From positions 1 to 55,673 of the forward strand of contig JBJHCR010000004.1 in assembly GCA_050486105.1 (NCBI GenBank): a DNA stretch of 55,673 nt, given 5' to 3'. Source of the DNA: JAEXNA01 sp050486105. Lineage in GTDB: Bacteria; Vulcanimicrobiota; Xenobia; Xenobiales; JADMJV01. This document shows, piece by piece, positions 32,999 to 42,500 of this stretch; position 1 is the first letter of the stretch; the number at the start of each line of letters is the position of its first letter. The position numbers and the translations under genes are program-made. The notes below the pieces were generated by a model. It was not told the origin of the DNA. It searched no databases and saw only the letters and a program-made list of their open reading frames with translations.

Positions 32999-34542
32999 AA
33001 TTTGTTCCCAGCATGATTCTTCGGAGACTTTATCAACGCCAAAGTCTTCACAACGGGCCATCGGGAGCGACGTTCTCGATCAAGAATAGGCTCAAAGAAA
33101 CGAACTTGACTCGAGTGCTCTCCCTGGAGATTGATGGGGTGGCTGTGGACTTGGAAGGCGTTCTGTGCCGAACCGCAGAGGGAGAACGTCGCGCTAAGGA
33201 CCTCACAGAGGATTGCCCTCTGGACCTTCCGCTAGGTGCCACCGTTGAGCTCTGTGTTTCTTCATTGAGTCTTGAGCCTGGGAACCATCGCCTCAGATTG
33301 ACGTTTCAGGCCCCTCCCTTCGGGGTTCTAACCCTTGATGTCGAGGACCAATTGCGCCTCGAAGAGCGCGAGCAGACGGCCATCCCTCGCCACCCCAGGG
33401 ATGATTACTCCCAGGAGGCAATCGAGAGCAGGCTGGAGTTCTTGCATCATCATTGCGAGGGTCACTTGCACCACACCACTAAGCAAAGTTTCGATCCTCA
33501 TCTCACCCAAGGGAACATCGAGAACTTTGTCGGTGTGGCCCAGGTTCCCGTGGGACTGGCCGGACCACTGTTGATGAACGGAGAGCACGCCCAAGGAGAA
33601 TTCTACATTCCCTTGGCCACTACCGAAGGAACTTTGGTGGCTTCTTACAGTCGAGGTATGAAGCTCGTCAAGCGATGCGGAGGGGTGACTTGTACGGTCG
33701 TAGGAGATCAGATGCAGCGGGCTCCGGTTTTTGTCTTCTCGAGCGCCCGAGGTGGGCGGCGGTTTGTCGATTGGGTCGTCAGCAAGTTGTCGGAAATACG
33801 GGAAGTGGCTGAGGCCACGTCTACCGTGGCTCGACTGAAGCATATCGACTACTATCTCAGCAATCGATTTGCTTACTTGCGTTTTAATTTCACCACCGGA
33901 GACGCAGCAGGGCAGAACATGGTGGGTCGAGCCACCTTTGCTGCCTGCAATTGGATTTTGGAGAATTACAGACCAAACGAGATTCAAAGATTTTTCTTGG
34001 AATCGAATTTTGCCACTGACAAGAAGGCTTCCATGATCAACATTATGAGGACTCGAGGCAAGAGAGTCACCGCAGAGGTGACGGTTCCCCAGCAGGTTCT
34101 CATGGAGGTCATGGGGGTCGACACCGAAGTGCTGGCTTACCACCACGGGGTGGCCAATGTGGGGTCCTTCTTGGCTGGAGTCAACAATAACGGCTTGCAT
34201 TCCGCCAACGCTATTACAGCTCTGTTCATCGCTACCGGCCAGGATGTGGCCAACGTTTCGGAGGCCTCAGCGGCCATCATCTACACCGAGTTGCTGGAGA
34301 ACCGAGATTTATATTTCTCCATCACACTGCCGTCCCTTATAGTGGCAACTTACGGCGGTGGGACGGGCCTTGCTACCCAGAGAGAGTGCTTGGAAATGAT
34401 GGGCTGCTACGGCACCGGGAAGGTTCTCAAGTTTGCCGAATTGGTAGCTGGAACAGTGCTGGCCGGAGAACTTTCCTTGGCTTCAGCGATTTCATCTCTC
34501 GATTGGGTGTCGTCCCACGAGGCCTTAGGGCGCAATCGCTGA
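32995..34542 (+). CDS. HMG-CoA reductase with extra N-terminal beta domain
   Basis: A 515-aa protein; residues about 165-515 are a class I-type hydroxymethylglutaryl-CoA reductase (NADPH-dependent, committing step to mevalonate). Catalytic set: E211 (PLATTEGTLVAS), K343/K344 (ATDKKASMIN), D417 (GQDVANVSE) and H508 (SSHEALGRNR). Cofactor and substrate motifs ENFVGVAQVPVGLAGPL and TGDAAGQNMVG are intact. Residues about 1-125 are not part of the enzyme: a beta-rich domain (SLHNGPSGATFSIKNRL, SLEIDGVAVDLEGV, LEPGNHRLRLTFQAP) resembling the small DUF6379-type/C-deglycosidase beta subunit fold. No membrane anchor. Coupled to WS/DGAT by a 4-bp overlap; other mevalonate genes are not in view. Confidence 0.93.
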   Translation: MKFVPSMILRRLYQRQSLHNGPSGATFSIKNRLKETNLTRVLSLEIDGVAVDLEGVLCRTAEGERRAKDLTEDCPLDLPLGATVELCVSSLSLEPGNHRLRLTFQAPPFGVLTLDVEDQLRLEEREQTAIPRHPRDDYSQEAIESRLEFLHHHCEGHLHHTTKQSFDPHLTQGNIENFVGVAQVPVGLAGPLLMNGEHAQGEFYIPLATTEGTLVASYSRGMKLVKRCGGVTCTVVGDQMQRAPVFVFSSARGGRRFVDWVVSKLSEIREVAEATSTVARLKHIDYYLSNRFAYLRFNFTTGDAAGQNMVGRATFAACNWILENYRPNEIQRFFLESNFATDKKASMINIMRTRGKRVTAEVTVPQQVLMEVMGVDTEVLAYHHGVANVGSFLAGVNNNGLHSANAITALFIATGQDVANVSEASAAIIYTELLENRDLYFSITLPSLIVATYGGGTGLATQRECLEMMGCYGTGKVLKFAELVAGTVLAGELSLASAISSLDWVSSHEALGRNR

Positions 34543-34849
34543 GCCCTTCCTTCTTCTGATGGAACGGGACTCACCCGTCGCTTGGGTCGACAGGAAAAAA
34601 AGCTTCCGCCTTGGCAATAAACTCGCGTTTCCTCACGTTATAAGTCTGCAGATGAAGGCTCCAGATGTTTTGGGGTTGGATCCCCCCGCTGGTTTGGCCG
34701 TTTCTTGGAATTGACGGTCTCCCGACAGTTGAGCGGTTCGAGCGGGTTTCTGACTAGGTCTCTCGGGTATACCTTTCCTTCGAGGCCATGGGACTGCACC
34801 TTTTGTGCGGCAGTCGAGTTGCATAGCGTATTGGGAGTTCGATAGGGTA
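34543..34849 (+). other. Intergenic region upstream of the PUFA/olefin genes
   Basis: About 307 bp without a credible gene. It must hold the promoter for the PfaD-to-OleC series if that is a separate transcript, but I see no convincing -35/-10 pair. A weak TANNNT box (TAGCGT, 34824-34829) stands before the GGGAG ribosome site. No terminator hairpin with a T run follows the HMG-CoA reductase gene, so read-through is possible. Confidence 0.5.
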
Positions 34850-36508
34850 ATGAAAGTTTTGAACAAGGGGATGAACCTCTTCTGGAATGGGTCCGACACC
34901 GACCTTCACTTCGGCGAGGAAGGGCTAAAAACGGCCCTCGACCGGCTAGAGGAGAGTTTTTGGGTTCTGCGGGACCAAGGCGGTGAGTTCGCTTACGCGC
35001 CAGCGGCCGGTGAGGGCCTTAATCCGGACCCTTCGGGTTCAGGTTGGGCCTTTCACGGGTTTTTGCCTCGCCTGACTCCCCGTGAATTAGGTGACCGCTC
35101 TTTCTGTGAAGCTCATAATGTCACCTATCCCTACGTGGTTGGCGCCATGGCTAACGGGATCACCAGTGCGGAGTTGGTTGAGGCTGCGGCCAGCACTGGG
35201 GCACTCGGCGTGTTTGGAGCCGCTGGTTTGACCTTGGACCGGGTCGAGGCCGCCATCGACCGCCTAGAGGCGAGCTTGGGACTGGATGGCTTCGGCTCCA
35301 ATTTGATTCATTCGCCTAATGAGCCGGACCTTGAAGAAGGTGTGGTGGACCTCTATCTTCGGCGAGGTATACGCAGGGTGAGCGCTTCAGCCTATCTGGG
35401 GCTAACTTTGCCTCTCCTCAAATACCGTTACCACGGCATCAGGCGAGATAGCGATGGAACAGTGGTCACCGACCAGCAAGTCTTGGGCAAGATCTCTCGA
35501 GTGGAAGTGGCAGAAAAACTGTTCTCTCCCCCGCCGGAGAAGATGCTTAGGGCCCTGGTGGAAAGTGGAGTTTTGACCTCTGAGCAAGCAGAACTCGCCG
35601 CTCTAGTTCCCGTCGCCGAAGACCTAACGGCAGAGGCGGATTCGGGTGGGCACACCGACAATCGGCCGGCCTTAGCCTTGCTTCCTACCATTATCGCTCT
35701 CAGGGATGAGAAGCAGAAGCTTTATCAGGGGTTACCCATCAATTTGCGGGTTGGAGCGGCCGGAGGGATATCGACTCCGGCATCGGCCTGCGCTGCCTTT
35801 GCGATGGGGGCGGCCTATATCGTGACGGGCAGTGTGAATCAGTCTTGCCGGGAGTCCGGGAGTTCGGACATTGTTCGAGAGATGCTGTGCAAGGCAGGGC
35901 AGGCGGACGTGGCCATGGCTCCGGCCGCCGACATGTTCGAAATGGGGGTCCAAGTGCAAGTGCTCAAATGGGGAACCATGTTTCCCGTTCGGGCCAAGAA
36001 ACTCTATCAATTGTATAGGGATTTTTCCTCGTTAGATGACCTCCCAGCGGCTGAGCGGGGGATTCTGGAAAAGAGTTTCTTCAAGCAGCCTCTGGAACAG
36101 GTTTGGGCTGACACCAAGGCCTTTTTTAAGGTTCGAGACCCCAGGCAGGTGGACCGAGCAGAGAAAGATCCCAAGCATCTGATGGCCTTGGTTTTTCGTT
36201 CTTACCTGGGGCGGGCGTCCGGGTGGGCCAACGCAGGGATCCCCGACCGCAAAGTGGATTATCAAGTTTGGTGTGGGCCTGCTATGGGGGCCTTCAATCA
36301 GTGGGTCGAAGGCACGTTCTTGGCTGAGCCCAAGGCTCGCAGAGCTGCAGTGGTAGCGAGAAATATCCTGGCCGGCTCTGCCTATTTGAGTAGGGTGAAC
36401 ATGCTGCGCCAACAGCAGGTTCCTCTCTCTCATGCGGTGGTGAAATTTTCGCCAAAGAGTCCAGAAGAGCTCGAAGCTCTGTTCGGCTCCCAGGGTAGAC
36501 AAGATTAA
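34850..36508 (+). CDS. pfaD: PfaD-type trans-acting enoyl reductase (PUFA synthase subunit)
   Basis: A 552-aa FMN enzyme of the nitronate monooxygenase-like TIM-barrel family that acts in trans as the enoyl reductase of iterative PUFA synthases. Diagnostic segments: an N-terminal cap (DTDLHFGEEGLKTALDRLEES), YPYVVGAMANGITSAELVEAA, GLDGFGSNLIHSPNEPDLE, the flavin-phosphate region LRVGAAGGISTPASACAAFAMGAAYIVTGSVNQ and the family tail YQVWCGPAMGAFNQWVEGT. ATG 34850 is chosen because GGGAG lies upstream; ATG 34871 is possible. It precedes the PfaA-type gene by 19 bp, in the order ER, KS-AT-ACP-KR-DH, KS-CLF known as pfa1-pfa2-pfa3 in myxobacteria. Confidence 0.95.
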   Translation: MKVLNKGMNLFWNGSDTDLHFGEEGLKTALDRLEESFWVLRDQGGEFAYAPAAGEGLNPDPSGSGWAFHGFLPRLTPRELGDRSFCEAHNVTYPYVVGAMANGITSAELVEAAASTGALGVFGAAGLTLDRVEAAIDRLEASLGLDGFGSNLIHSPNEPDLEEGVVDLYLRRGIRRVSASAYLGLTLPLLKYRYHGIRRDSDGTVVTDQQVLGKISRVEVAEKLFSPPPEKMLRALVESGVLTSEQAELAALVPVAEDLTAEADSGGHTDNRPALALLPTIIALRDEKQKLYQGLPINLRVGAAGGISTPASACAAFAMGAAYIVTGSVNQSCRESGSSDIVREMLCKAGQADVAMAPAADMFEMGVQVQVLKWGTMFPVRAKKLYQLYRDFSSLDDLPAAERGILEKSFFKQPLEQVWADTKAFFKVRDPRQVDRAEKDPKHLMALVFRSYLGRASGWANAGIPDRKVDYQVWCGPAMGAFNQWVEGTFLAEPKARRAAVVARNILAGSAYLSRVNMLRQQQVPLSHAVVKFSPKSPEELEALFGSQGRQD

Positions 36509-36527
36509 GGTGAGGTAGATAGAGAAG

Positions 36528-39500
36528 ATGACGACGAAAACCGAGCAGGGAGTCCTACGCAACGGAGAGTTTGCCATCGTTGGGATGTCAGCGCTCTTTC
36601 CTAAGGCAGCGAACCTGAAAGCCTTCTGGAAGGTTCTGCGCCTTGGGGTCGACACCATTGGAGACATACCTTCGACTCACTGGAAGCCCGAGGATTACTT
36701 CGATGCGGATCAGAAGGCGCCCGATAAGACCTACTGTCGTCGCGGCGGTTTTCTCGATCCCTACCCTTTTGATCCCACGGAATTTTCCATGCCCCCTACG
36801 GTTCTTGAAGCCACCGACACTTCTCAACTCTTGGGCTTAGTGGCAGCCAAGGCTGCTCTCGAGGATGCCGGCTACACCAGTGAGCGGGAATTCGATCGTG
36901 AGATGACCAGCATCATCCTGGGCGTCACCGGGACCTTGGAGTTGGTGGTCCCTCTGGGGGCGCGCCTCGGGCACCCCTACTGGCGTAAGGCCCTGCAAGA
37001 ATCAGGCCTCAGCGATGACTTGGTGGAAGAGGTCATGACCCGCATCTCCGCAGACTATGTCCCTTGGCAGGAGAACTCTTTCCCTGGACTTTTGGGAAAT
37101 GTTGTCGCCGGTCGGATCGCCAATCGCTTGGACCTCCACGGGACGAACTGCGTGGTCGATGCAGCCTGTGCCAGCACCCTATCAGCGGCTCATTTGGCTT
37201 TGTTGGAACTGGAAACAGGTCAAGCCGATATGGTGATCACCGGAGGGGTCGACACCTTCAACGACATCTTTATGTACATGTGCTTCTCCAAGACTCCGGC
37301 TCTCAGCGCCTCAGGCCAGATTCGACCCTTTGACGCTCAAGGCGACGGTACCCTCATTGGAGAGGGTATTGGGATGGTGGTCCTCAAGCGCTTGGCCGAT
37401 GCCCAGCGAGACAAAGACCGCATTTATGCCGTGATTCGAGGGGTGGGCACCTCCAGCGACGGCAAAGAGAAGGCAGTTTATGCTCCGTTCTCTCCCGGAC
37501 AAGCCCGAGCTTTGCGCCGGGCCTACGAGAATGCCGGAGTGTCTCCCCGCACTATCGAATTGGTAGAGGCTCACGGGACCGGGACGAAAGTAGGAGATGT
37601 GGTGGAGTTCGAGGCCCTGAAAGGGGTCTACGCCGAAGCCAGTCCCGACCAGGGATGGTGCGCTTTAGGGAGCGTTAAGTCCCAGATCGGACACACCAAG
37701 GCAGCAGCGGGTTCGGCAGGTATGATCAAGGCAGCCTTGGCCCTGCATCATAAGGTTTTGCCGCCCACCATCAACATCAGTCGGCCAAATCCCAAGCTCG
37801 GGGTCGAGGAGAGCGCCTTCTACCTCAACACCCTCAGTCGGCCGTGGATCTCGCATCCGGAGCACCCGCGTCGGGCAGCTTTGTCGTCATTCGGCTTCGG
37901 TGGGAGCAACTTTCATATCGTTTTGGAAGAATACGGGGCGGCTCGGACCGAAGTGGCTTGGGATGGCAGCGTTGAGATCGCGGCCTTTTCGGGCTCGAGT
38001 CAAGTTGAGATCGCAAGAGCCGTGAAGAATCTGCTCGAAGGGCCGGGAGATTTGTCTCACGGTCTGTATCAGAACCGGAAAACCTTCGAGCCCAAGGCAC
38101 CTCATCGTCTGATTGTGCCGGCCCAGGCTTCGCAGATGAAGGAAGCCTTGACTGAAGCTCTCCAGGCTTTGGAGGGTGGGCAGCGCCCGAACTTCTATGG
38201 AGAAGGCCCGGTCCAAGGCAAGCTTGCCTTTCTCTTCCCCGGGCAGGGCTCACAGTACGTGAACATGGGTCGGGATTTGGCTTGTCTGTTCCCGGAAATG
38301 TTAGAATCTCTGGACTCCGTCGGTCGTGAGGTGGGCCAGGCTATCTACCCTCCGCCGACTCAAGATTCTCAACTGGAAAAGGCCCAGCAAGACTATTTGA
38401 CCTCCACCGACCGAGCTCAGCCCGCTCTAGGGGTCATCGAGCGAGGATATTTTCACCTATTGCAGCGTTTCGGTTTGACTCCCGAGGGGACGGCCGGTCA
38501 CTCCTATGGAGAATTGGTGGCGCTGTATGCTGCCGGTGTGCTCGACGGCCAAGGCTTAGCGGAGTTGTCTGCCGAGAGGGGTCGGTTGATGGCTCAGCAG
38601 GGCGAAGACCTAGGAACCATGATGGCGGTGAAAGGCTCTCTGGAGAAAGTTGAAAAAGTTCTCAAGGAGTCTGGCACCTCGGTAGTTCTGGCTAACCGCA
38701 ATTCTCCCGAGCAATGCGTGCTGTCAGGTTCCGAAAAGGACCTCAAGGCCCTCGCCCCGGAACTCAAGAAGGCTGGCTTGAAGGGCGTGCCTTTGAAGGT
38801 CGGGGCCGCTTTCCATAGCCCATTCGTGGCCGGCGCCCGAGACCCGTTCCACCAGGTGGCCTCAAAGGTTAAGTTCCATAAGTCTGAGATCCCGGTCTAC
38901 GCTAACAAGACTGCCAGCCCTTATCCGAAGTCGGGCAAGGCGGCCCGGGCGCTGCTGGCTGATCAGTTGGTCCATCAGGTCAATTTCGTGGAACTCATTG
39001 AAACCATGGCCTCCGATGGGTTCACCACTTTTGTTGAGGTTGGTCCCAAGACGGTCCTCGGCGGTCTGGTGAAGGCTATCCTGGCCGAATCTCAAGCAGC
39101 TCAGGTGGTTTCCTTGGATGCCTCAGCCGGGCGCTCAGATGCCCTCCTCGATCTGTCGAAAGCCCTGGCCCAGTTGGCTGCTTGGGGATGGTCGGTGGAC
39201 CTCGGCGCTTGGGAAACCGAGCCGGTGGTCAAGGCAAAGCAGCGGATGACGGTGGAGATATCGGGAGCGAATTACCGCAGCAAGACCCCGGTGAAACCGC
39301 CGATCAGGATCCAGGGTTCCGTGGGCACGCGAGACAAGGGTGCCGCGTTACCAACTCAGAGTTCGCATCTCTCGGCCAAAGTCACCGAAAGAGTTTCCGC
39401 CCCGACTCAAGCAGCAGCACCCCAGCCACCGAGTGCCCCCATCGCCGAACCAGGGCCTAGCTCTCGTTCCATGGTGAATGCAGCAGCACCGCAAGGTGGT

Positions 39501-42500
39501 ACCCACGCGGATAGTCGGACTTCAGCAAACGTCGGCCAGCCCTCCCTGGGAGCCCTATTGCCTCACTTTGAGGCTCTGCAGGAGCTCTCGAGACAGACGG
39601 CTCAAGTTCACCAACAATTTCTGAAAAGCCAGGAAGCGGCCCAGCGCACCCTCGGTCAGCTCTTGAGCGGAGCAGGGGAACGGCCCTCGCTCTCCCTTCG
39701 AGAAGCGGCGCCGCAACCCGTTCGCTCGGTACCGCAGAGCTGGCCTGTTTCCACCTCGAGGCCTTTGGTGCCGGTGAGCCAGGCGCCATCACCTCCGCCG
39801 AGACCAATGCCTATTCCGGCGGTGGCCGTGGTCGCCGAGGAGGTCAAACCTGCGGTTCGGGCAACAACCCAAGCGCCACCTAAGTCTGAGACCGCACCCG
39901 CGAGATCGGCCAGTCCCGAAGTTTCTCAGGCGTTGCTGAAAGTGGTAGCGGAGAAGACCGGGTATCCCGTCGAAATGCTGACCCTGGATATGGACTTGGA
40001 AGGAGACCTGGGGATCGACAGCATCAAGCGGGTGGAGATCCTGGCAGCGGTGGAAGAGGCCATACCCAATTTGCCTAAGGTGGATTCGGACCGTCTCGGC
40101 AGTTTGCGGACCTTGTCCGAGATTGTTGCCGCTCTGGGGAGCGCGGCGCCTTCGACTTTGAAAGCCACGGGAATCACGGTCGCTCCGATGGCCCAAGGTA
40201 ACCCAGAAGACGCTCGCGTGTCCCAGGCATTACTCGAGGTGGTGGCCGAAAAGACCGGTTACCCGGTTGAGATGCTGACCTTGGAGATGGACCTCGAAGG
40301 AGACCTCGGGATCGACAGCATCAAGCGAGTGGAGATTCTAGCTGCGGTGGAAGAGGCCATCCCTGGTTTGCCCAAGGTGGATTCAGACCGTTTAGGAAGT
40401 TTGCGGTCTCTGGGTGAGATCGTGGGTGCTCTCGCCCCTGCAGGAGCTGTGAGTCCATCCGCTCTAACGCCGACTCAGGAATCGAGTTCCGACTCTGGAG
40501 CCACCGCTCAAGCACTGATGCACGTGGTGGCTGACAAGACGGGTTACCCAGCGGAGATGCTGACCTTGGAAATGGATCTAGAGTCGGACCTGGGGATCGA
40601 CAGCATCAAGAGGGTGGAGATCCTAGCTGCGGTGGAAGAGGCCGTTCCCGGCTTGCCCAAGATCGATTCGGAAAGACTTGGAAGCCTGCGGACTCTTGGG
40701 GAGATCGTTTCCGCCCTGGGGAGTGGGACCCCCACTCCTGTGGCCGCTTCAGCGCCTCCAAGTCTCCTCGTCTCCAAGGGAGGTCAAGGAGGGGAAGCCG
40801 CCTCTTCAGCGCTGCTCAAAGTGGTGGCCGAGAAGACCGGCTATCCGGCCGAGATGTTGACCCTTGAGATGGACTTGGAGTCTGACCTGGGGATCGACAG
40901 TATCAAGAGGGTAGAGATCCTCGCTGCGGTGGAAGAGGCCGTGCCGGGGATGCCCAAAATCGACTCTGAGGTGCTGGGAAGCTTGAGAACCCTGGCCGAG
41001 ATCGTCGCTGCCCTCGGCTCAACCGGGGCAACTCCTTCTAGGGAAGAGTATGCCCCTTCCGTGAGCAACGCATCCGGAGGTGCGGTCTCAGAGGCTTTAC
41101 TCGAGGTGGTATCCGAAAAGACCGGATATCCTCTGGAAATGCTGACTTTAGATATGGATCTCGAAGGAGATCTCGGTATCGACAGCATCAAGAGGGTGGA
41201 GATCCTGGCTGCGGTGGAAGAGGCTGTGCCCAACCTTCCCAAACTGGACTCGGATCGTATGGGAAGCCTGCGGACCCTAGGGGAAATCGTTGAGGCCCTG
41301 TCGCTCGGTTCGGGCCCTGTGGTTGGACCCAGCCTGGCTTCTAGTGCTCACGCTGGGGTGACCCCTGCGGCCAAGATCAGTCGCCAAGCCTTACAGTTGG
41401 TGGATGTGGGTCCAGGGGATACGGTAGGCCTTCCGGTCGCCGAAGGTCGGCGTTTGGTGGTGATCGAGGACACTCCTGGTTTAGGACAAACCCTGGTTGA
41501 GGTGCTGGAATCTCGGGGTGTCTATTGCTCACTTTGGGGAGCCGAGGAGCCGCTTCCAGAGGATTTGGGAACCTTGGTCCTGGTCGGCAACGGGGGGCAA
41601 GGCGAGCGCTCGAGAGAGTTCCTGTTTCGAGCTTTCCAGAGAGTACGGGAGGCTTCTCAGTCGCTCCGAACTCACGCCGGAGGGCTCTTCACGGTGACCA
41701 CCTTGGATGGGAGTTTCGGTCTGAAGGGCAAGACTTTCGACCCCTTTATCGGAGGGCTCGCCGGTATTCCCAAGACGGTGGCTCACGAGTGGCCGGAAGT
41801 GGTCACCCGAGCCATCGATAGACACCCCGATCTGATGGTGGATGAGGTGGCTGAAGAACTGTTTAAGGATGGCCCGGTTGAAGTGGCCCTCACTCCTGGC
41901 CGCCGTGAGACTCTGGTGACCATGGTTAGTGACTCCACCGAAGGGACCCCTTATCTCGGAGCTGATGACGTGGTCTTGGTCACCGGTGGGGCTCGCGGAG
42001 TGACCGCTGCCTGTGCTTTGGCCGTAGCAGCTCAGCATCGATGCAAATTCGCCCTTTTGGGCCGCACCAAGCTCGAGGGACCCAGCTTCAGTCTGTATCC
42101 TGATTGCCCTGACGAAGCGTCCTTGAAGCGGACCATTCTGGCCCAACAGTTCTCTGGAAAAGCTAAACCCAAGGAACTCGAAGAAGCGGCTCGCAAAGTC
42201 CTCGGGCAACGGGAGATCCGTCAGAGCCTGGATGGCCTGAAGGCTCTGGGAGTTCAAGCCGAGTACTTGGCTTGCGATGTGCGCGACAAAGAGCAGTTAT
42301 CTCAGGCTATCAAGGAGATCACCGCGAGCCTGGGTCGGCCCACAGGCCTGATCCACGGTGCAGGGGTTCTGGCGGACCGCAAGATTGAGGACAAGACAGA
42401 TCAGCAGTTCCAGCAGGTTTTCGAAACCAAGGTTAAGAGCCTAGTGGCCCTCACCGAACTCTTGCCGGATCTCAAAGCCCTGGTTCTGTTCTCTTCGGTC

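Noticed and set aside
33328..34200. 290-codon antisense frame inside the HMG-CoA reductase gene
   Set aside because: Shadow of a certain coding region; no family features or start signal.
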